Below are positions 60,451-64,000 of a stretch of 64,000 bases of DNA, one piece after another. The position numbers were made by a program, and so were the translations under genes. Under the pieces are notes generated by a model that did not search any database, was not told where the DNA came from, and was given only the letters and a program-made list of their open reading frames with translations. Source of the stretch: Bacillota bacterium (GTDB lineage: Bacteria > Bacillota > Clostridia > Lachnospirales > Lachnospiraceae); NCBI GenBank assembly GCA_023421505.1, contig JAEZTJ010000078.1:62001-126000 (forward strand). The letters run 5' to 3'. Position 1 is the stretch's first letter; every line of letters begins with the position of its first letter.

Positions 60451-61320
60451 TTATTCCATTAATTTAACCGCAATCTCCTGACCCGTCGGTGTAGCGGCCA
60501 GCCCGCCTTCCCCTGTCTCCCGAAGTGTTCTTGGCATCGCTTCTCCAACATCTCTCATCGCATCAATCACCTCATCCGGTGGTATCTTGCTGCGAATTCC
60601 CGCAACTGCCATATCGGCGCAAGCTATAGCATTTACCGCACCTACGACGTTTCGCTTCACGCAGGGTACTTCAACCAACCCCGCTACCGTATCACAAACC
60701 AGTCCCAACAGATTCTTTAAGGACATTGCCGCGGCATGTACAATACTTTCTGCAGCTCCACCATTTAAATAGGCTAGTGCCCCGGCTGCCATTGCACTTG
60801 CCGCCCCTACCTCAGCCTGACAACCGCCTGCCGCACCAGAGACAAAGGCACGGTAAGCAATAACCTCTCCAATTCCCGAGGCAACATACATCGCTTCAAT
60901 CATCCTATCCATGTTTACCTTATGCTGCTCTTCATAGGTCAGCAGGATTGCCGGAATCACACCGCAGGAGCCGGCAGTCGGCGCTGCTACTATCTTTTTC
61001 ATACAGGCATTTGACTCCCCCATCTTTAGAGCCTTTGCTATGACCTCACCGATAAAAGGTCCACTGATTAAAGCACCTTTTTCTAGCGCAGCCGAGAGCT
61101 TTGCACCATCACCTCCAACCAGTCTGCTAGACGATTTTAAGCTTGCATCATAGGCTTTATCCGCCTGCTTCATACTTAGATAAAGGCCTTCCATTTTTGA
61201 AAAGGAATCCTCTCTTGTCACCATTCGTTCATTGATATCATCCTCCAAAACAACTTCCCAGAAGGCTTTTTCTTTCGCAAAGCAAAGTCCTACAATTTCA
61301 TCCAGAGCTCTAAAACTCAT
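60451..61320 (-). CDS. sdaAA: L-serine dehydratase, alpha subunit
   Basis: 289 residues. Iron-sulphur type serine dehydratase alpha chain: AAPTAGSCGVIPAIL, SGAAGGCQAEVGAASAMAAGA, CDTVAGLVEVPCVKRN and LRETGEGGLAATPTG. The cysteines in these motifs bind the 4Fe-4S cluster. It deaminates L-serine to pyruvate and ammonia. The gene overlaps the beta-subunit gene by 11 nt, with its SD inside that gene. Confidence 0.95.
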   Translation of the reverse strand: MSFRALDEIVGLCFAKEKAFWEVVLEDDINERMVTREDSFSKMEGLYLSMKQADKAYDASLKSSSRLVGGDGAKLSAALEKGALISGPFIGEVIAKALKMGESNACMKKIVAAPTAGSCGVIPAILLTYEEQHKVNMDRMIEAMYVASGIGEVIAYRAFVSGAAGGCQAEVGAASAMAAGALAYLNGGAAESIVHAAAMSLKNLLGLVCDTVAGLVEVPCVKRNVVGAVNAIACADMAVAGIRSKIPPDEVIDAMRDVGEAMPRTLRETGEGGLAATPTGQEIAVKLME

Positions 61321-61984
61321 TTTTCTCCTCCATACTTAAATAAGTTACCTTTACTACACCTTCTAATTTTCTTAACCATTCTAAAGCCTCAAGCGGTATC
61401 TCCTGATCGCATTCAATTACCATAACTGCGTTTCCGCCTCTTTTATCCCGGTATAACTGCATCGTTGCAATATTTACAGATTTATGTCCGAGCATTGAAG
61501 TTACGTAAGATACATGACCGGGCTGGTCGATATTATGGACTATCAGCGTTGGATAACACGCACAGATATTTGCCTCCAGGCCATCAATTTGGCATATTTT
61601 TATTGATCCGCCACCGATTGACGAAGCAACCACTTCTAATTTTCTTCCATTCACACCATGAAGCTTTAGAAGAACCGTATTAGGATGTACGTTTCTAAGT
61701 TCAATTCCTGCAAAGGAATATTTCATTCCCATCTCCTTAGCAATATGAAAACTACCAGGAATTCGTTCATCCTCCGGCTTCATACCAAGCAGCCCGGCAA
61801 TTAATGCCTTATCCGTACCATGTCCCTTTCCGGTTGCAAGAAAGGACCCGTGCAGATAAATCTCCGCTGATTGGATTTCTTCTCTCAAAAGCTGTCTTGC
61901 CGTAAAGCCTATTTTAACAGCACCGGCTGTATGCGAGCTGGAGGGCCCGACCATAACCGGTCCGATAATATCAAAAATATTCAT
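61310..61984 (-). CDS. sdaAB: L-serine dehydratase, beta subunit
   Basis: 224 residues. FDIIGPVMVGPSSSHTAGAVKIG at the start (the serine-dehydratase beta signature) and a C-terminal ACT domain (about 148-220, PTLIVHNIDQPGHVSYVTSMLGHKSVNIATMQL) that probably senses serine. The pair forms the two-chain enzyme of Firmicutes. MITE-like copy D lies just upstream. Confidence 0.95.
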   Translation of the reverse strand: MNIFDIIGPVMVGPSSSHTAGAVKIGFTARQLLREEIQSAEIYLHGSFLATGKGHGTDKALIAGLLGMKPEDERIPGSFHIAKEMGMKYSFAGIELRNVHPNTVLLKLHGVNGRKLEVVASSIGGGSIKICQIDGLEANICACYPTLIVHNIDQPGHVSYVTSMLGHKSVNIATMQLYRDKRGGNAVMVIECDQEIPLEALEWLRKLEGVVKVTYLSMEEKNEF

Positions 61985-62030
61985 AATACTTCTCTACACC
62001 CATACCTTCCTAGCATGATTTTTAATTGTA

Positions 62031-62184
62031 ATTGCGAAGCTCATTAATTGTTAGTATTGTATACACAGCATGTATTATTCCAGAGCGGAATTAAAGTGTT
62101 AAGCACTTATGCTCATAGGAGCGTTGGAGCGAAGGAATAGTATATGCTGTGTATACAATTAGTAAACCTATATAGTTTCGCAAT
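62031..62184. repeat. MITE-like palindromic element, copy D
   Basis: 154 bp, from ATTGCGAAGCT to AGTTTCGCAAT. Inside are TTGTATACACAGCATGTATTATTCC / GGAATAGTATATGCTGTGTATACAA arms and GGAGCGTTGGAGCGAAGGAATA, the complement of the copy A core, so the two lie in opposite orientations. No ORF. Confidence 0.8.
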
Positions 62185-62309
62185 TATAATCTTTAAAGTA
62201 TAGCTTCTTTAGCTATTTATGTATTTTCATTTATAGTTTTGGCTTGAAAAAGACAGCCTTATTCAAGTTAACGCTAAATAACTGAAAATAATTCATTTCA
62301 ATATAAAGA

Positions 62310-62341
62310 GGCAGAGACGCTTCTACTATAACGTCTCTGCC
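62310..62341 (-). terminator. Terminator of the right-edge permease
   Basis: GGCAGAGACG / CGTCTCTGCC with a 12-nt loop, then TCTTTATATT on the minus strand. Confidence 0.85.
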
Positions 62342-62395
62342 AACTTTTATCATAATACATCTGTTATTTCATACTGTCAATCTATTCAATTACAA

Positions 62396-64000
62396 TTATT
62401 CAGAACGCAGCGCTTCTATTGGATCTTTTTTAGCTGCCATCTTCGCAGGAATTGCACCACCAAGCAGGGTAAGCAGTAGGCTTATTATAATGAGTGCTAT
62501 CGCATGCAAAGGATTTAACTGCGCTACATGATTGAGCTCCGTCATATTGTATAGTACTTTGTTAATCGGTATAGTAAGTAAATAAGCTATGCTTACTCCA
62601 AGAATACCGGAGCACATTCCTACAATAAAGGTTTCTGCATTAAATACGCGTGAAATATCCTTCTTCCTTGCACCCAGGGCACGCAGAATACCGATCTCCT
62701 TCGTTCTCTCAAGTACTGAAATCCAGGTAATAATACCAATCATAATCAGAGAAACCACCAGTGATATTGCAGCAAATGCTACTAAAACTAAAGTAATTGC
62801 ATCCATGATGCTTTCCGATAAATTAGTAACGATAGCCGCCATATCCGTATACTCTATTCTATCCTTTTCCTCAAGATTCGTATTCCACTCATCCAAATAA
62901 TCTGTAATCTTGCTCTTTGCATCATAGCTCACAGGGAATAAATTAATCGCAGCAGGTATCTCAGAAGCTCCCAGTAAAGCTAGGACCTCCTCCTTGGTCA
63001 TTGACTTGGTACCGGCATTGCCTCCCTGTCCACCCATTCCCCTTCTCATATACCCGGAAGCATCTGAGGAGTTTTCTGAAAGCTCTTCGCCGGTAAGTAC
63101 ATTGTAATCTGCCTTCTGCTGTGCTTTAACAACTTCAGAATTCTTGGCATTATCTATAAACATCTGAGCAAGTCCGTCTGAATATGCAATACCGGAAGGT
63201 AATGCAGATACCGTAGCATCTTCCTTAATTCTTACAATACCGCTGATTTTTAATGTCACTGCCTTATCCTTATTATAAAGATCAGCTAAATCAGAAGGGT
63301 TTCCGTTTACTACAAAGGAATCACCGGATTTCTTATAATAATCATCATTATAGATTAATTTATATTCACTACCGATAATATCGGTAAATTGTATACTCTT
63401 CTTATTAAAGTCAAAGCCGAGTGCCTCAAGTGCCGTTGTATCCAACTTATTATATTCATCTAATACCATCACCATATCCGTCTCCTTTTGAGGAAGCTCT
63501 CCGGCAAGCAGATCATAATATTCTTCCAAATATGCGGACGGTTTTGCATCAGGTTTATTAGGATAGGAAGTAAAACCTACGTTTGCCAGATTTACCTTTG
63601 TTGCCTTCCCGTCAGTAAGCTTAAGAACATTCATGCTGATACTTCTGGAATAAGAAATACCATCTAGCAAAGATTTATCTATTTTATCCAAATAATCCAT
63701 ATATTCCTTGGTAAGCTTGTTCGTATGGATGACTGTATTTTCACTTGAGTTATGTGGATATAGCTCCTTTGCCTCAGGAAATTCCTCCTTCTCATTATCC
63801 TTCTGGCCTGACATATTAGACATATCAAAATTCATGGCAGTCTCGCTAACCGTGATCGGGAAATTAGACAATGCGCCAGTTTCATAGTTATTAATCTGTT
63901 TGTCAAATCCATTCGAGAGAGCTAAAACCACTGCAATTCCTATGATACCTATGCTGGAAGCAAAAGCGGTTAGGGCTGTCCTTCCCTTCTTGGTCAAAAT
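62396..64000 (-). CDS. MacB/FtsX-type ABC permease, 5' end outside window
   Basis: At least 534 residues and open at the right edge. A first helix after TKKGRTALTAFASSIGIIGIAVVLALSNG, a large extracellular domain of about 350 residues with a Gly/Met-rich stretch (MRRGMGGQGGNAG), and three C-terminal helices (ITLVLVAFAAISLVVSLIMIGIITWISV, ILRALGARKKDISRVFNAETFIVG, LLLTLLGGAIP) ending DPIEALRSE. The FtsX/MacB core is clear. In related Firmicutes this region is often fused to an ATPase domain, which would lie beyond the edge. It is an export or mechanotransmission ABC protein, substrate unknown. Confidence 0.88.
   Translation of the reverse strand: MLTKKGRTALTAFASSIGIIGIAVVLALSNGFDKQINNYETGALSNFPITVSETAMNFDMSNMSGQKDNEKEEFPEAKELYPHNSSENTVIHTNKLTKEYMDYLDKIDKSLLDGISYSRSISMNVLKLTDGKATKVNLANVGFTSYPNKPDAKPSAYLEEYYDLLAGELPQKETDMVMVLDEYNKLDTTALEALGFDFNKKSIQFTDIIGSEYKLIYNDDYYKKSGDSFVVNGNPSDLADLYNKDKAVTLKISGIVRIKEDATVSALPSGIAYSDGLAQMFIDNAKNSEVVKAQQKADYNVLTGEELSENSSDASGYMRRGMGGQGGNAGTKSMTKEEVLALLGASEIPAAINLFPVSYDAKSKITDYLDEWNTNLEEKDRIEYTDMAAIVTNLSESIMDAITLVLVAFAAISLVVSLIMIGIITWISVLERTKEIGILRALGARKKDISRVFNAETFIVGMCSGILGVSIAYLLTIPINKVLYNMTELNHVAQLNPLHAIALIIISLLLTLLGGAIPAKMAAKKDPIEALRSE

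Noticed and set aside
1..64000. CRISPR arrays, tRNA or rRNA genes, prophage genes
   Set aside because: I found no regularly spaced repeats, no cloverleaf or rRNA motifs and no phage structural genes in the window.

Overview
The window looks like chromosomal DNA from a low-GC anaerobic Firmicute, most likely a Lachnospiraceae-type (Clostridium cluster XIVa) spore former. The pointers are AT-rich intergenic DNA, strong GGAGG ribosome binding sites with frequent TTG/GTG starts, LL-diaminopimelate aminotransferase (dapL) for lysine synthesis, type I glutamine synthetase next to an ANTAR regulator, a ThrE-type split exporter, a BclA-like collagen protein and a 4-hydroxybutyrate dehydrogenase of the Clostridium kluyveri type. 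This placement is inferred from gene content only; no rRNA or tRNA gene is visible.

Layout. 0-5.4 kb: a membrane-fusion (HlyD-type) efflux subunit cut by the left edge and an SLH-domain surface protein, divergent from an OmpR-type two-component system. 5.4-12.3 kb: an LtaS-like sulfatase-fold membrane enzyme, an S66-type peptidase, copZ/csoR copper control, the two-part ThrE-type exporter and an XRE-TPR regulator. 12.8-18.9 kb: lysine and nitrogen metabolism (dapL, dapF, ANTAR regulator, glnA) and an iron alcohol dehydrogenase, with a 165-nt rod-like palindrome that may be an RNA. 19.2-22.4 kb: a PilZ protein, then a BlaI repressor coupled to an M56 sensor protease that carries an NlpC/P60 domain whose catalytic Cys is Ser. 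22.9-33.5 kb: a DUF3795-like protein, an SPFH/flotillin-like protein, an MFS carrier, a GntR-controlled set of ABC genes, YccF, Smr and release factor 3. 33.6-42.1 kb: an accessory run of single-gene enzymes (four acetyltransferases, dienelactone-hydrolase fold, M24 fold, DJ-1 fold, AAA ATPase, phosphatase, methyltransferase), all on the minus strand.

42.4-47.6 kb holds a remnant of a chemotaxis receptor, modB and modA without modC, a collagen-like protein with an internal membrane helix, a fifth acetyltransferase and a 5' fragment of a group II intron. 47.7-58.8 kb is the metabolic centre of the window: PotABCD polyamine uptake, putrescine aminotransferase, an aldehyde dehydrogenase, 4-hydroxybutyrate dehydrogenase and a GabT-type aminotransferase, with an unusual P-II protein and an XRE-cupin regulator upstream. 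Read together they give putrescine -> 4-aminobutyraldehyde -> GABA -> succinate semialdehyde -> 4-hydroxybutyrate. 59-64 kb: a small HTH/membrane protein operon behind duplicated 20-bp boxes, L-serine dehydratase (sdaAB-sdaAA), and a MacB/FtsX-type permease cut by the right edge.

Repeats: at least four copies of a MITE-like palindromic element (at about 9.3, 18.9, 29.7 and 62.1 kb) lie between genes, and two families of short hairpin repeats sit just upstream of genes and in several cases supply the ribosome binding site. Nearly all genes lie on the minus strand, and many minus-strand units end in clear intrinsic terminators.
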